A stretch of DNA of 39,833 bases, from contig CACYWW010000012.1 in the NCBI GenBank assembly GCA_902778145.1, forward strand, positions 1 through 39,833, in the 5' to 3' direction. This document shows positions 31,126 through 39,775 of the stretch, in pieces. The number at the start of each line of letters is the position of its first letter. Position 1 is the stretch's first letter. The DNA is from an uncultured Ruminococcus sp. GTDB lineage: Bacteria; Bacillota; Clostridia; Oscillospirales; CAG-272. The translations under genes were made by a program, and so were the position numbers. A model generated the notes under the pieces. That model saw only the letters and a program-made list of their open reading frames with translations, was not told where the DNA came from and did not search any database.

Positions 31126-32526
31126 ATGACTTTAAACGAATACGCGGAATATATAAAAGGCAAAACGGTATCGGTGATAGGGCTCGGGGTGAGCAATATG
31201 CCGCTTATCAGGCTGCTGCACAGACTCGGCGCGGATATCGTCGCGCGTGACAAAAAGACGGCGGAGCAGCTCGGCGAGGCGTACGCGGAGCTGACCTCTC
31301 TCGGCGTGAGGACGGCGCTCGGCGACGGGTATCTGTCGGACATAAAAGAGCAGATCATCTTCCGCTCGCCGGGCCTCCGTTACGATATCCCGGAGCTTGC
31401 CGCGGCTGCCGCAAACGGCTCCGTCATTTCAAGCGAAATGGAGCTTTTCTTCTCTCTCTGCCCGTGTAAGATCATCGGCATCACCGGCTCGGACGGCAAG
31501 ACGACGACAACGACGGTGACCTCGCTCATCCTGAAAAAGCAGGCGGAGCTTGACGGATCGGACAGAAAAATATGGCTCGGCGGCAATATCGGCGTGCCGC
31601 TGATCGGCTGCGTTGAGCAGATAAAGCCGGACGATATATGCGTCGTCGAGCTTTCGTCGTTCCAGCTGCACACGATGAAGGAAAGCCCGTCCGTCGCCGC
31701 GGTGACGAACGTCACGCCGAACCATCTGAACTGGCATACGGACATGGACGAATATATCGACGCGAAGGCAAACATCTTCCGCCATCAGACGAAAGACGGC
31801 ACCGTCGTCCTGAACTACGAAAACGAAACAACGCGCAAATACGCGGATGAAGCCCCGGGCCGCGTCTGCTTCTTCTCTTCAAAGCGCACGCCGCCCGAAG
31901 GCGACGCCGTGTACGAGCGTGACGGCGTGATATATCTGAGGCGCGGCGGGGTATCCGAAAAGATCATAAACACGGCGGATATCATAATCCCGGGCAGGCA
32001 CAACGTTGAAAACTACATGACGGCGATAGGGCTGACGGCAGGGCTCGTCACGCCGCGCGCGGTGTATGAGGTGGCGTCGACTTTCACGGGGGTCGAGCAC
32101 AGGCTCGAATTCGTGCGTGAGCTTGACGGGGTGAAGTATTACAATGGCTCTATAGACTCATCGCCCACAAGGACGATAGCGGCGCTTTCGTGCTTCTCCT
32201 CTCCCGTCGTCGTGATACTCGGCGGCTACGATAAAAATCTCGATTACGCGCCCCTGTGCGAGCCGCTTTTCGAGCACGCGCACGCAGCCGTGCTGACGGG
32301 TCAGAACGGCGAAAAGATATACAGGGCGCTTTGCGATCACGGTATACCCGAGGGCTTTGAGTTAATAAAGGAACCGGATTTCGAAAAAGCCGTGTGCGCC
32401 GCAAGACGCGCGGCAAAGCCCGGTGATATCCTGATTCTCTCCCCCGCCGCCGCAAGCTTCGATCATTTCAAGAACTTCGAGGAGCGCGGAAACGTATTCA
32501 AAACGATCGTAAAAAACTTCAGCTGA
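31126..32526 (+). CDS. murD: UDP-N-acetylmuramoyl-L-alanine--D-glutamate ligase
   Basis: 466 aa, the usual Mur ligase size. It adds D-Glu to UDP-MurNAc-L-Ala in the cytoplasm. Visible are the N-terminal Rossmann domain (SVIGLGVSNMPLIRLL), the ATP P-loop GSDGKTTT (121-128), ELSSFQLHTM, NVTPNHLNWH and the C-terminal GGYDKNLDYAPL and LSPAAASFDHFKNFEERG, all specific to MurD. AAGGGGG lies 5 nt before the ATG. It is away from the usual division-wall cluster, with its own promoter. Its C-terminus is complete. Confidence 0.96.
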   Translation: MTLNEYAEYIKGKTVSVIGLGVSNMPLIRLLHRLGADIVARDKKTAEQLGEAYAELTSLGVRTALGDGYLSDIKEQIIFRSPGLRYDIPELAAAAANGSVISSEMELFFSLCPCKIIGITGSDGKTTTTTVTSLILKKQAELDGSDRKIWLGGNIGVPLIGCVEQIKPDDICVVELSSFQLHTMKESPSVAAVTNVTPNHLNWHTDMDEYIDAKANIFRHQTKDGTVVLNYENETTRKYADEAPGRVCFFSSKRTPPEGDAVYERDGVIYLRRGGVSEKIINTADIIIPGRHNVENYMTAIGLTAGLVTPRAVYEVASTFTGVEHRLEFVRELDGVKYYNGSIDSSPTRTIAALSCFSSPVVVILGGYDKNLDYAPLCEPLFEHAHAAVLTGQNGEKIYRALCDHGIPEGFELIKEPDFEKAVCAARRAAKPGDILILSPAAASFDHFKNFEERGNVFKTIVKNFS

Positions 32527-32568
32527 GGCGGACGTCCGCTTTGAAAACCGACGCATACGGTGAAAAAA

Positions 32569-33015
32569 ATGAGCAAATGGGATTTTTTATACGGGATACA
32601 AAAGTCGTACGATACCGGCCTTGAGATAAAAGAGGATTCGGCGGAGATTATAAACAAAAAGACTGATGAAAAGATCTCCGTCTTTGAAGAACGGTATAAC
32701 AGGGATAAAGCGGGAACGGACGCCGATTGCGAATATATCGTGTGCTTCGCCACACAGCACCGCCATTTTGACGATCTGTGCGACGTTGACGAATACGTGC
32801 GTCAGATCCTTGACGACGAGGTTTTGCCCGTTGAATTCTATAAAGACGGAAAAGCCCGTTTCGGCGGCGAGCTTTCGGGAGCGATCCCCGACGAGCTTTC
32901 CCCGCGGTTCTTAGCCGCTTATTTCGGGCTTGCCGCGGATCAGTTAACGGGATTTGAATACGAGATCCGCAGCTGGTCGGGAAAACACGACGTAAAGCGG
33001 CGCAAAGCGGAATGA
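32569..33015 (+). CDS. conserved hypothetical protein
   Basis: 148 aa from the ATG giving MSKWDFLYGIQKSYDTG. A GTG three codons upstream is possible, but GGTGA sits 5 nt before the ATG. The protein has no signal peptide or membrane helix. Its most characteristic part, CEYIVCFATQHRHFDDLCDVDEYV followed by LPVEFYKDGKARFGGE and a final FEIRSWSGKHDV-like strand, recalls an unnamed family of Clostridia cytosolic proteins that I have seen as hypothetical. No catalytic motif is clear. It lies 42 nt after murD and may be co-transcribed. Confidence 0.75.
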   Translation: MSKWDFLYGIQKSYDTGLEIKEDSAEIINKKTDEKISVFEERYNRDKAGTDADCEYIVCFATQHRHFDDLCDVDEYVRQILDDEVLPVEFYKDGKARFGGELSGAIPDELSPRFLAAYFGLAADQLTGFEYEIRSWSGKHDVKRRKAE

Positions 33016-33018
33016 GAT

Positions 33019-33044
33019 AACGACGGCTTTACCGCGCCGCCGTT
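33019..33044 (+). other. weak hairpin between hypothetical gene and M42 cluster
   Basis: Imperfect 9-bp inverted repeat (33019-33027 with 33036-33044, one mismatch) just past the stop at 33015, without a T-run. It may mark a transcript end before the M42 genes, but the evidence is weak. Confidence 0.3.
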
Positions 33045-33092
33045 CCCGCGTAAAACTTAACTCTGAATTCAATATACGAAAGGATATATAAA

Positions 33093-34133
33093 ATGGCAGA
33101 CCTATTCGATTTGACGTCGCGGCTGACCTGCGGTTGTTCCGTATCCGGCTTCGAGCACGGGCAGGAAGACGCCTTACGGTACATACGCGACAAATACTTT
33201 GACGAGATGCGGCGCGAGCCGGCAGGCAGCTACGTCTTCATCCGCCGTGCGAAAAAGCCGGGATATCCGCGCATCATGTTCGACGCCCACATGGACGAGG
33301 TCGGCATGATGGTGACGGAGATCCTCGACGGAGGCTTTCTCCGCGTCACGAACATAGGCGGGCTTGACACGCGCATACTCCCCGCCGCCGACGTAACGGT
33401 CTACGGTAAGGAAACGCTTTACGGCGTCGTCGTCTCGACGCCTCCTCATCTTCAGACAGGCGACAGGATGAAGCTCCCGAAGGTGCAGGATATGCTGATA
33501 GACACGGGGCTTTCAAAGGAAAAAGCGGAGGAGCTTATCCCGGTCGGCTCGCCGGTCGGATACCGCTTCAAGCTGACGAGGCTTAAAAACAACCGTATCT
33601 GCGGCAAGGGCTTTGACGACAAGATCTGCGCCGTCGCCGGCATCGCCGCGATCGAGCAGCTTATAAATGAAGGATACGAAGGCGAGCTGATACTGCTGCT
33701 TTCGACGAAGGAAGAGATCTCCCGCGCGGTAGTCGCGGCGGTATACGAGCTTCAGCCCGATTACGCGATAGTTTCCGACGTCTGCTGCGCGTGGGTGCCG
33801 GAATGCGATGAAAACGCGATCAGAAAAACGACCGTCGGCGACGGACCTGAGATCTCGCTTTCCGCCATAACCGACGTAAGATTCACGAAGCGGTTGATCG
33901 AATTCGCAAAGAAAAACGGATATAAACACACCGTCTGCGTCGAGGCGACGAGCACGGGCACGAACGCAAACGACATCCCGCTCGTCGGCATGGGCATCCC
34001 GACGCTTCTCGTCTCCATACCGCTCAAAAACATGCACACCTACAGCGAGGTAGTCTCGCTTGACGACGTGGCGGATACCGCTTCCCTCGTCGCCGGATTT
34101 ATAAAAGAGCTCGGAGGTGAACACAATGGCTAA
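33093..34133 (+). CDS. M42-family metallopeptidase, paralog 1
   Basis: 346 aa, normal for M42 aminopeptidases, cytosolic enzymes that form large tetrahedral (TET) complexes and trim peptides. Metal and catalytic positions can be seen: AHMDEVG (H66, D68), GFDDKICA (bridging Asp), TKEEI (catalytic Glu pair), VSDVCCA (Asp) and NMHTYSE (His). EEVG of typical members is EEIS here, and the segment SSDVCCAWVPE-like is Cys-rich, so it is the most divergent of the three. AAAGGA lies 8 nt before the ATG. It overlaps the next paralog by 8 nt. Confidence 0.9.
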   Translation: MADLFDLTSRLTCGCSVSGFEHGQEDALRYIRDKYFDEMRREPAGSYVFIRRAKKPGYPRIMFDAHMDEVGMMVTEILDGGFLRVTNIGGLDTRILPAADVTVYGKETLYGVVVSTPPHLQTGDRMKLPKVQDMLIDTGLSKEKAEELIPVGSPVGYRFKLTRLKNNRICGKGFDDKICAVAGIAAIEQLINEGYEGELILLLSTKEEISRAVVAAVYELQPDYAIVSDVCCAWVPECDENAIRKTTVGDGPEISLSAITDVRFTKRLIEFAKKNGYKHTVCVEATSTGTNANDIPLVGMGIPTLLVSIPLKNMHTYSEVVSLDDVADTASLVAGFIKELGGEHNG

Positions 34134-35190
34134 GGGAATTGAGCTTCTTGAAAAGCTTTGTCAGGCTTTCGGACCGACAAGCTGCGAATACGACGTTGCG
34201 GACGTGATTTGTGAGCAGCTTGAGGGCAAATACGACGAGCACACGGTCGATTTCATAGGCGATCACGTATTCCGCATCAAAGGAAAAACGGACAAAAAAC
34301 TGATGCTCTCCGCCCATATGGACGAGGTAGGGCTTATGATCTCCGGGATCGACGAACACGGATACCTTCATTTTCAGCCGGTCGGCGGATTTGACGTCAA
34401 GGTGCTGTGCGGCAGAAAGCTTTTCGTCGGCAATTACGGAAAAGAAAAAATCAGCGGACTGATAGCTTCAAAGGCGATCCACCAGCAGTCCGCCGAGGAG
34501 CGCGGCAAGGCGACTCCGATAGATAAAATGTATATCGACATAGGCGCGACGTCGAAGGAGGACGCGGAAAAATACGTTGAAGTCGGCGACTACGCCGTAT
34601 TCGATTCCGATTTCGTAAAGTTCGGCGACGGTATGATCAAGGGCAAGGCTGTCGACGACAGGCTCGGCTGCGCGATTCTCTGCGACGTGATAGACTACAT
34701 ACACGAAAACAAAATCGTGCCGGACTTCGATCTGTATTTCTGCTTCACCGTGCGTGAAGAGGTCGGGCGCTCAGGCGCGCTCGTCACCGCAAACAGGATA
34801 CAGCCGGATATGGCGCTCGTTTTGGAGGCGACAGCCGTCGGCGACATCGCCGACACGCCGGATCACAAGCGCGTCGCCGACACGGGCAAGGGTCCCACGG
34901 TTTCGTTCATGGACAACGGCACCGCGTATCTGCCCGAGATGGTCGATTTCGCGATGGGTCTCGGCGAAAAGCACAACATACCGTGCCAGCTGAAAAGATA
35001 CGTTTCCGGCGGAAACGACGCCGGTCATATACACAAATCGTCCGGCGGCGTGAAGACGATAGCGGTTTCATGCCCGACGAGATACATCCACTCCGCGTCG
35101 TGCGTGTTCAACTCCGCCGACTACGACAGTATGTACCGCCTCGCCCGGCAGACAGCTCTCTGCCCGGTCGACGAAACACCCGTAAAATAA
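34126..35190 (+). CDS. M42-family metallopeptidase, paralog 2
   Basis: 354 aa from the ATG 8 nt after GGAGG (MAKGIELLEKLCQ); a GTG three codons earlier lies inside the ribosome site. M42 motifs are AHMDEVGLM (H64, D66), KAVDDRLGCA, VREEVGRSGA, LVLEATAVGD and RYIHSASC. The Glu in LEATAV replaces the Asp seen in paralog 3, a known variation between M42 branches. It is probably a cytosolic aminopeptidase with specificity different from its neighbours, so together they could form mixed or alternative TET-like particles. This last point is inference. Confidence 0.92.
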   Translation: MAKGIELLEKLCQAFGPTSCEYDVADVICEQLEGKYDEHTVDFIGDHVFRIKGKTDKKLMLSAHMDEVGLMISGIDEHGYLHFQPVGGFDVKVLCGRKLFVGNYGKEKISGLIASKAIHQQSAEERGKATPIDKMYIDIGATSKEDAEKYVEVGDYAVFDSDFVKFGDGMIKGKAVDDRLGCAILCDVIDYIHENKIVPDFDLYFCFTVREEVGRSGALVTANRIQPDMALVLEATAVGDIADTPDHKRVADTGKGPTVSFMDNGTAYLPEMVDFAMGLGEKHNIPCQLKRYVSGGNDAGHIHKSSGGVKTIAVSCPTRYIHSASCVFNSADYDSMYRLARQTALCPVDETPVK

Positions 35191-35203
35191 AAGGAGAATT
35201 ATT

Positions 35204-36205
35204 ATGATAAACGATCTTAAAGCCATAATGAACGTTCCGGGAGCGCCCTCCCGTGAAGCGCTTATCGCCGACAAGCTCAGCGAAATGATAAAACCGTACG
35301 TCGACGAGGTGAACAAAGACCCGCTCGGCAACGTGATCGCCGTCAAACACGGCAAGGCGAAGGAAAAGCAGAAGATAATGTTCTGCGCCCATATGGACGA
35401 GATAGGCTTCATCGTGACGTATATCCAGGACAACGGTCTTGTAAGAGTCACGAGCGCCGGATATATCGACTACATAGCCGCCTCGAACTGCCGCGTAAGA
35501 TTCGAAAACGGCACCGTCGGCGTTCTCTGCCCCGAGGGAAAAACGGAGCCGAAGGATCTGAAGGCGGACAAGTTCTACATAGATCTCGGTGTGAAGACGA
35601 AGAAAGAGGCGGAGCGCAGAGTTAAGATCGGTATGACCGGCGCGGTCGTACCGTCCTGCGTGAAGCTCGCCGGCAAGAGATACGCGGGCAGACCCTTCGA
35701 CGACAGAGTCGGCTGCTATATTTTAGTCGAAGCGGCGAAAAAAGTAAAAGCGCCCGCAAACGATATTTACTTCGTATTCTCAGTGCAGGAGGAGGTCGGC
35801 TGCCGCGGCTCGCGCACAGCTTCCTTCAACGTACGCCCCGATATAGGCATAGCCGTTGACGTAACGCCATCGGGCGACGTTGTCGGCACCGGTACGAATC
35901 TCTGCGTCAAGCTCGGCGACGGCGCGGCGATAAAGGTCAAGGACAACTCCGTTATGTGCGATCAGAAGCTCGTCGCCTCGCTGCACGAGCTTGCAAAGAA
36001 GAAGAACATCCCGTATCAGACCGAGGTGCTGACGTACGGCGGCACGGACGCGTCATCCATGCAGACAGTCGCCGGCGGTTCCCGCGCGGGCGGCATTTCG
36101 ATACCGATACGCTTCTGCCACACCCCGAACGAGATCATAGACATGACGGACGTTGAAGCGTGCGTCGATCTTGTCGCCGCGGTCTGCGAAGAGAAGGATA
36201 TATGA
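35204..36205 (+). CDS. M42-family metallopeptidase, paralog 3
   Basis: 333 aa. M42 motifs are AHMDEIGFI (H63, D65), RPFDDRVGC, VQEEVGCRGS, AVDVTPSGD and RFCHTPNEI, the most canonical set of the three. AAGGAG precedes the ATG, 13 nt after paralog 2. Its TGA overlaps the ATG of the next gene (ATGA), tying it to a cysteine/methionine-type PLP lyase. It is likely to release amino acids, perhaps sulfur amino acids, that the lyase could use; that link is suggested only by coupling. Confidence 0.93.
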   Translation: MINDLKAIMNVPGAPSREALIADKLSEMIKPYVDEVNKDPLGNVIAVKHGKAKEKQKIMFCAHMDEIGFIVTYIQDNGLVRVTSAGYIDYIAASNCRVRFENGTVGVLCPEGKTEPKDLKADKFYIDLGVKTKKEAERRVKIGMTGAVVPSCVKLAGKRYAGRPFDDRVGCYILVEAAKKVKAPANDIYFVFSVQEEVGCRGSRTASFNVRPDIGIAVDVTPSGDVVGTGTNLCVKLGDGAAIKVKDNSVMCDQKLVASLHELAKKKNIPYQTEVLTYGGTDASSMQTVAGGSRAGGISIPIRFCHTPNEIIDMTDVEACVDLVAAVCEEKDI

Positions 36206-37455
36206 GCGTTATAAGCAAAGAAGCGTTTGACTCGGCACTCTGCGCCGAGTCTGCGCTTGCCCCGGTGTTCGCCGGGTTTGACAGAGTGGCGCGTATCTGC
36301 GCCGAAAGAATAATGGACGCGTTCGCCGAATTCCGCGTGTCCGACGCGCATCTTCACGGCACGACGGGCTACGGCTACGGCGACCGCGGGCGCGACACGC
36401 TCGAGCAGATCTACGCGCGCGTTTTCGGGTGCGAGGCGGCGCTCGTCCGTCAGCAGATAACGTGCGGCACCCACGCCATAGCGATCGGTCTTTTCGGACT
36501 TCTCCGCCCGGGCGACGTGATGCTTTCCGTGACCGGCAAGCCCTACGACACGCTTGACGAGGTGATAGGGCTGACCGGAACTGACGGGAACGGAAGCCTG
36601 TCCGATTACGGCGTAAAATACGAGCAGATAGATATGACTGACGACGGCGAGCTCGATCTTTCCGCGATACGCGAAAGACTCGGATCCGGCACCGTCAGAA
36701 TGGTGTTCGTCCAGAGATCGAAGGGGTACGCCGCTGACAGGCGCACGCTTTCGGTCGCCGAGATCGGAGAGCTGTGCTCGCTCGTGCACTCGGTATCAGA
36801 CGCGTACGTCGTCGTTGACAACTGCTACGGCGAATTCACCGAGGAAACGGAGCCGGTATCCGTCGGCGCCGATCTTCAGATAGGCTCGCTTATAAAGAAT
36901 CCGGGCGGCGGTCTCTGCCGCACGGGCGGTTATCTCGCCGGGACGAAAAAAGCCGTGGAGCTTTGCTCGTACAGATACACCTGTCCCGGTATCGGCGCCG
37001 AGGTCGGCGCCTCGCTTGACGAAAACAGAGCCATGTATCAGGGTCTGTTCTTCGCGCCGACGGTCGTCGCCGCCGCGCTTAAATGCGCGGCGCTCGCCGC
37101 GTATATGTTCGGTCAGGCAGGGTACAAAACGGTACCATGCTGGGACGAGCCGCGCCATGATATTATACAGGCGGTGGATCTCGGCTCCGCCGAAAAGATC
37201 TGCGCCTTCACCCTCGGGATCCAGTCCGGCTCACCGGTAGACTCCTACGTCACCCCCGAGCCGTGGGATATGCCCGGCTACGGCGACCCGGTCGTCATGG
37301 CGGCGGGCACGTTCACGTCCGGCGCCTCGATCGAGCTTTCCGCAGACGCGCCGATCCGCCCTCCGTACACCGTGTATTTCCAGGGCGGACTCACGTACGA
37401 GACCGGCAGACTCGGGATCATGCGCGCCTACGACCTCGTTATGAGCACAAAATGA
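36202..37455 (+). CDS. methionine gamma-lyase family protein (aluminium-resistance type)
   Basis: 417 aa from the ATG overlapping the preceding stop. It is a fold type I PLP enzyme of the group first called aluminium resistance protein: TGYGYGDRGRDTLEQIYARV, VRQQITCGTHAIA, SVTGKPYDTLDEVIGL, VVVDNCYGEF (D206), the Schiff-base lysine in SLIKNPGGGL (K232) and FFAPTVV...AYVTPE-type tail. Relatives are annotated as cystathionine or methionine gamma-lyase-like, but true activity is little known. It is coupled to three M42 peptidases and ends at a strong terminator. Confidence 0.9.
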   Translation: MSVISKEAFDSALCAESALAPVFAGFDRVARICAERIMDAFAEFRVSDAHLHGTTGYGYGDRGRDTLEQIYARVFGCEAALVRQQITCGTHAIAIGLFGLLRPGDVMLSVTGKPYDTLDEVIGLTGTDGNGSLSDYGVKYEQIDMTDDGELDLSAIRERLGSGTVRMVFVQRSKGYAADRRTLSVAEIGELCSLVHSVSDAYVVVDNCYGEFTEETEPVSVGADLQIGSLIKNPGGGLCRTGGYLAGTKKAVELCSYRYTCPGIGAEVGASLDENRAMYQGLFFAPTVVAAALKCAALAAYMFGQAGYKTVPCWDEPRHDIIQAVDLGSAEKICAFTLGIQSGSPVDSYVTPEPWDMPGYGDPVVMAAGTFTSGASIELSADAPIRPPYTVYFQGGLTYETGRLGIMRAYDLVMSTK

Positions 37456-37460
37456 CCCCC

Positions 37461-37496
37461 GCGGCAAGACCGTATAACGGTTTTGCCGCTTTTTTT
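37461..37496 (+). terminator. rho-independent terminator of M42/lyase operon
   Basis: A 12-bp stem with one G-T pair (37461-37472 with 37478-37489, loop TATAA) is followed by seven T (37490-37496), 5 nt after the stop. Confidence 0.93.
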
Positions 37497-37567
37497 CAAC
37501 TTTTTTTCATTCCCCGCGTCATATCGGACGAAAAAATTCCACTCTTGTTATGAAAGGAGATGAAAGC

Positions 37568-38110
37568 ATGACGGACGAAGGCATAATCAATCTGTTTTTT
37601 GCCCGCGACGAGCAGGCGCTTACCCTGCTCGACGAGTCTTACGGCGGAAAGCTGAGAAAGCTTTCCCTCGGGATAACGGGAGATAAAAGAGACGCGGAGG
37701 AATGCGTAAACGACGCTTACCTGGCGGCGTGGGATCAGATACCGCCGCAGCGCCCGCTCCGGCTTTTCGCGTACCTGTGCGAGATAACGCGGCGTATTTC
37801 TCTTACAAGGTACAAGTACAACCGGGCGGAAAAACGCAGCGCGCCAACAGTAAGCATCGATTCCGAGCTTGAGGATACGGTCGCCGGCACGGTCGACGAC
37901 GTATCGGATCTCGGATCGCTTCTGAGCGGCTTCTTAGCCGGACTTGACAGGCAGACGCGTTACATATTCATGCGGCGTTACTACTACGCGGACGACGTCG
38001 CCGCCATATCGTCGCTTACCGGCGTCAGCCGCGGAGCGATCAGCGCAAGACTTATGAGAGCGAGAAAAAAGTTGAGAGAAATTTTGGAGAAAGAGGGGTA
38101 TATGAAATGA
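37568..38110 (+). CDS. ECF-like sigma-70 family factor, second copy
   Basis: 180 aa from the ATG 8 nt after AAAGGAG (MTDEGIINLFFARDEQAL); an ATG six codons earlier overlaps that site. Region 2 appears as DKRDAEECVNDAYLAAWDQIPPQRP and region 4 as DDVAAISSLTGVSRGAISARLMRARKKLREIL. It is a clear paralog of the factor at 10339, sharing N-terminus, length and the RDAEE-V-DAY-A-W block. Its stop overlaps the membrane regulator start (ATGA), so the two proteins are made together. Targets unknown. Confidence 0.88.
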   Translation: MTDEGIINLFFARDEQALTLLDESYGGKLRKLSLGITGDKRDAEECVNDAYLAAWDQIPPQRPLRLFAYLCEITRRISLTRYKYNRAEKRSAPTVSIDSELEDTVAGTVDDVSDLGSLLSGFLAGLDRQTRYIFMRRYYYADDVAAISSLTGVSRGAISARLMRARKKLREILEKEGYMK

Positions 38111-39624
38111 AAACGACGGATATTCTGGAATCTCTGTCGCAGGTCGACAAAAAGTATATTTCCGACTCGGCGGAAGAGGAAGCCGGGCGGATCTTTGAAA
38201 GAAAAAGCAAAAGCGCGGTCATAGGGAGGATCGCCGCGGTCGCAGCGATCGCAGCGCTCGCCGTGTTTGCGTCGTTCATCGCGATCTCGAAAAGAAACGA
38301 CAGGGTCACCGCGTCGATGATCGACCGTAATTCCGGCTTGAGCCATTCGTTCACAAAAGAAGAATTCAACAAGTCTTCATATACGCAGAAAGGCGTGGAC
38401 GACGGCGAAACAAAGGTGACGGTCCCGGTCTGCAATATAGAAAGCCCGGGCGACGGCGAGACCGTATGGGGTGAGGATTACGTCATCGACGGCGGTTCAA
38501 GGCTGCTGACCGTGGACCGTGATTATTCAATCAAATATGATGAAAAAGAAAAAAAGTCGTGGATAGTCAAAGCAAAGGACGGGGTCGAGATATACCGGGT
38601 CGAGCGGACTCCTCTGTTCACCGACCGCGGACTGTCATGGTGGAAGGAGCTGAACGGCGGGCTTCTTTTCGCCGCGTATAAAACCATGGGCACGGTTGAG
38701 GAGGATACAGAGGCGTCCTTCGCGCTTATGTTCTTCAATGAAGACGGAACCGAACGCTGGCGCACGAAATATCTCAATCCGGTCGGAACTCATCCGGAGC
38801 AGCTGCTGCAGGCGTATTATGATGACGGAAAGATCTATATCGTCTCCGTAATTACCGAGGATGAACGCCGGCCCGTACAGGACGAAGAAGGATACCGCGA
38901 ATCATATACGGGAAACGAATTATGCCACGGCTTCGCCGTGACCGTATATGACGAAAAGACCGGAGAGATGATCAGCCGCAACAGCTCAGAGGCATCGATC
39001 GAAACGCAGATGCTCTGTGTCCACTGCATCGGCATGACCGGGCAGGGATTCGTTATAACGCTTTCACCGGAAGATCTGCACGATGAAAAATACTACGTTC
39101 TCCTCGGATACGACGGAAAGCTCGTGTCGATCTGCCGCTATAACGCCAATTACGAATTCTACTCCGCTTCAAGTATCGGTGATCAGATCTATCTGAGCGG
39201 AAAATATACGTCTTATACGGAATACACGGCTCCGATAGGACGCGAACTGTTCTCGGTCATTCCGTACGCGTACAGCAATTTTTACAATAACACGGATTAC
39301 TATAAACCCGACTCAAAGCTCACAAAAGAATACAAAGAGCAGATGAGCGCGGCGCTTCTTGTATGCGATGGGAAGCTGACGCCGGTCAAGGTGTACAGGC
39401 AGAACGGAAGCTACGGCGGCGAATTAAGAGCCGAAGGTGAAAAGCTGTTATGGGACGTCTGTGAGATAACCGCCGCGTACAACAATGAAGGCGGCGACAC
39501 GAAAACGCTCCGTTCGGCAGCAAAAACGTTTGAGATAAACGGCAAAGGCACGCTCATATCGTCCGAGCCGTCAGACGCCTCTTACGTCATGCTGAGTTAC
39601 AAGACCGCGACGGCAAACAAATAA
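38107..39624 (+). CDS. membrane regulator (putative anti-sigma) with beta-propeller-like outer domain
   Basis: 505 aa. The N-terminal cytoplasmic segment MKTTDILESLSQVDKKYISD is followed by one transmembrane helix near 40-62 (IGRIAAVAAIAALAVFASFI) and an outer domain of about 430 residues. The outside part has repeating beta-rich units (VKAKDGVEIYRVER, FFNEDGTERWRTKYL, YDDGKIYIVSV, GYDGKLVSI) like WD/PQQ-type blades. It shares the D-x-KY-x-SD segment and the layout with the protein at 8958, though the outer domains differ. I infer anti-sigma/sensor function: the outer domain would detect a surface signal and the N-terminus would hold or release the sigma factor. Confidence 0.65.
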   Translation: MKTTDILESLSQVDKKYISDSAEEEAGRIFERKSKSAVIGRIAAVAAIAALAVFASFIAISKRNDRVTASMIDRNSGLSHSFTKEEFNKSSYTQKGVDDGETKVTVPVCNIESPGDGETVWGEDYVIDGGSRLLTVDRDYSIKYDEKEKKSWIVKAKDGVEIYRVERTPLFTDRGLSWWKELNGGLLFAAYKTMGTVEEDTEASFALMFFNEDGTERWRTKYLNPVGTHPEQLLQAYYDDGKIYIVSVITEDERRPVQDEEGYRESYTGNELCHGFAVTVYDEKTGEMISRNSSEASIETQMLCVHCIGMTGQGFVITLSPEDLHDEKYYVLLGYDGKLVSICRYNANYEFYSASSIGDQIYLSGKYTSYTEYTAPIGRELFSVIPYAYSNFYNNTDYYKPDSKLTKEYKEQMSAALLVCDGKLTPVKVYRQNGSYGGELRAEGEKLLWDVCEITAAYNNEGGDTKTLRSAAKTFEINGKGTLISSEPSDASYVMLSYKTATANK

Positions 39625-39666
39625 AAAAGTGATCCGCAAAGCAAGGTGCTCTAAAGGACAGTAAAT

Positions 39667-39716
39667 AAAAACCGGCTGAGGTAAGGATAGTTGATCCTTA
39701 TTCCATCCGGTTTTTT
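39667..39716. terminator. terminator with two-part stem
   Basis: An outer stem (39667-39675 with 39707-39715, AAAAACCGG/CCGGTTTTT) encloses an inner stem (39680-39688 with 39694-39702, with two G-T pairs). Plus strand T6 and minus strand TTTTTATTT follow. It closes the second sigma operon and could also stop a minus-strand gene beyond the window. Confidence 0.75.
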
Positions 39717-39737
39717 GTCGCATACGTCTGCCGACAG

Positions 39738-39758
39738 GACGTTTGTGTGTCAAACGTC
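39738..39758. repeat. short perfect inverted repeat
   Basis: GACGTTTG and CAAACGTC, 8 bp, 5-nt loop, without a T-run. It lies between the terminator and the hairpin array. Function unknown. Confidence 0.5.
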
Positions 39759-39775
39759 AAAGAAACAGTTTACAG

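Noticed and set aside
32529-32540. GCGGACGTCCGC palindrome after murD as a terminator
   Set aside because: No loop and only a short T-run; too weak.
39571-39753. Minus-strand 60-aa frame over the terminator
   Set aside because: It overlaps a real gene end and a terminator, and has no ribosome site or domain.
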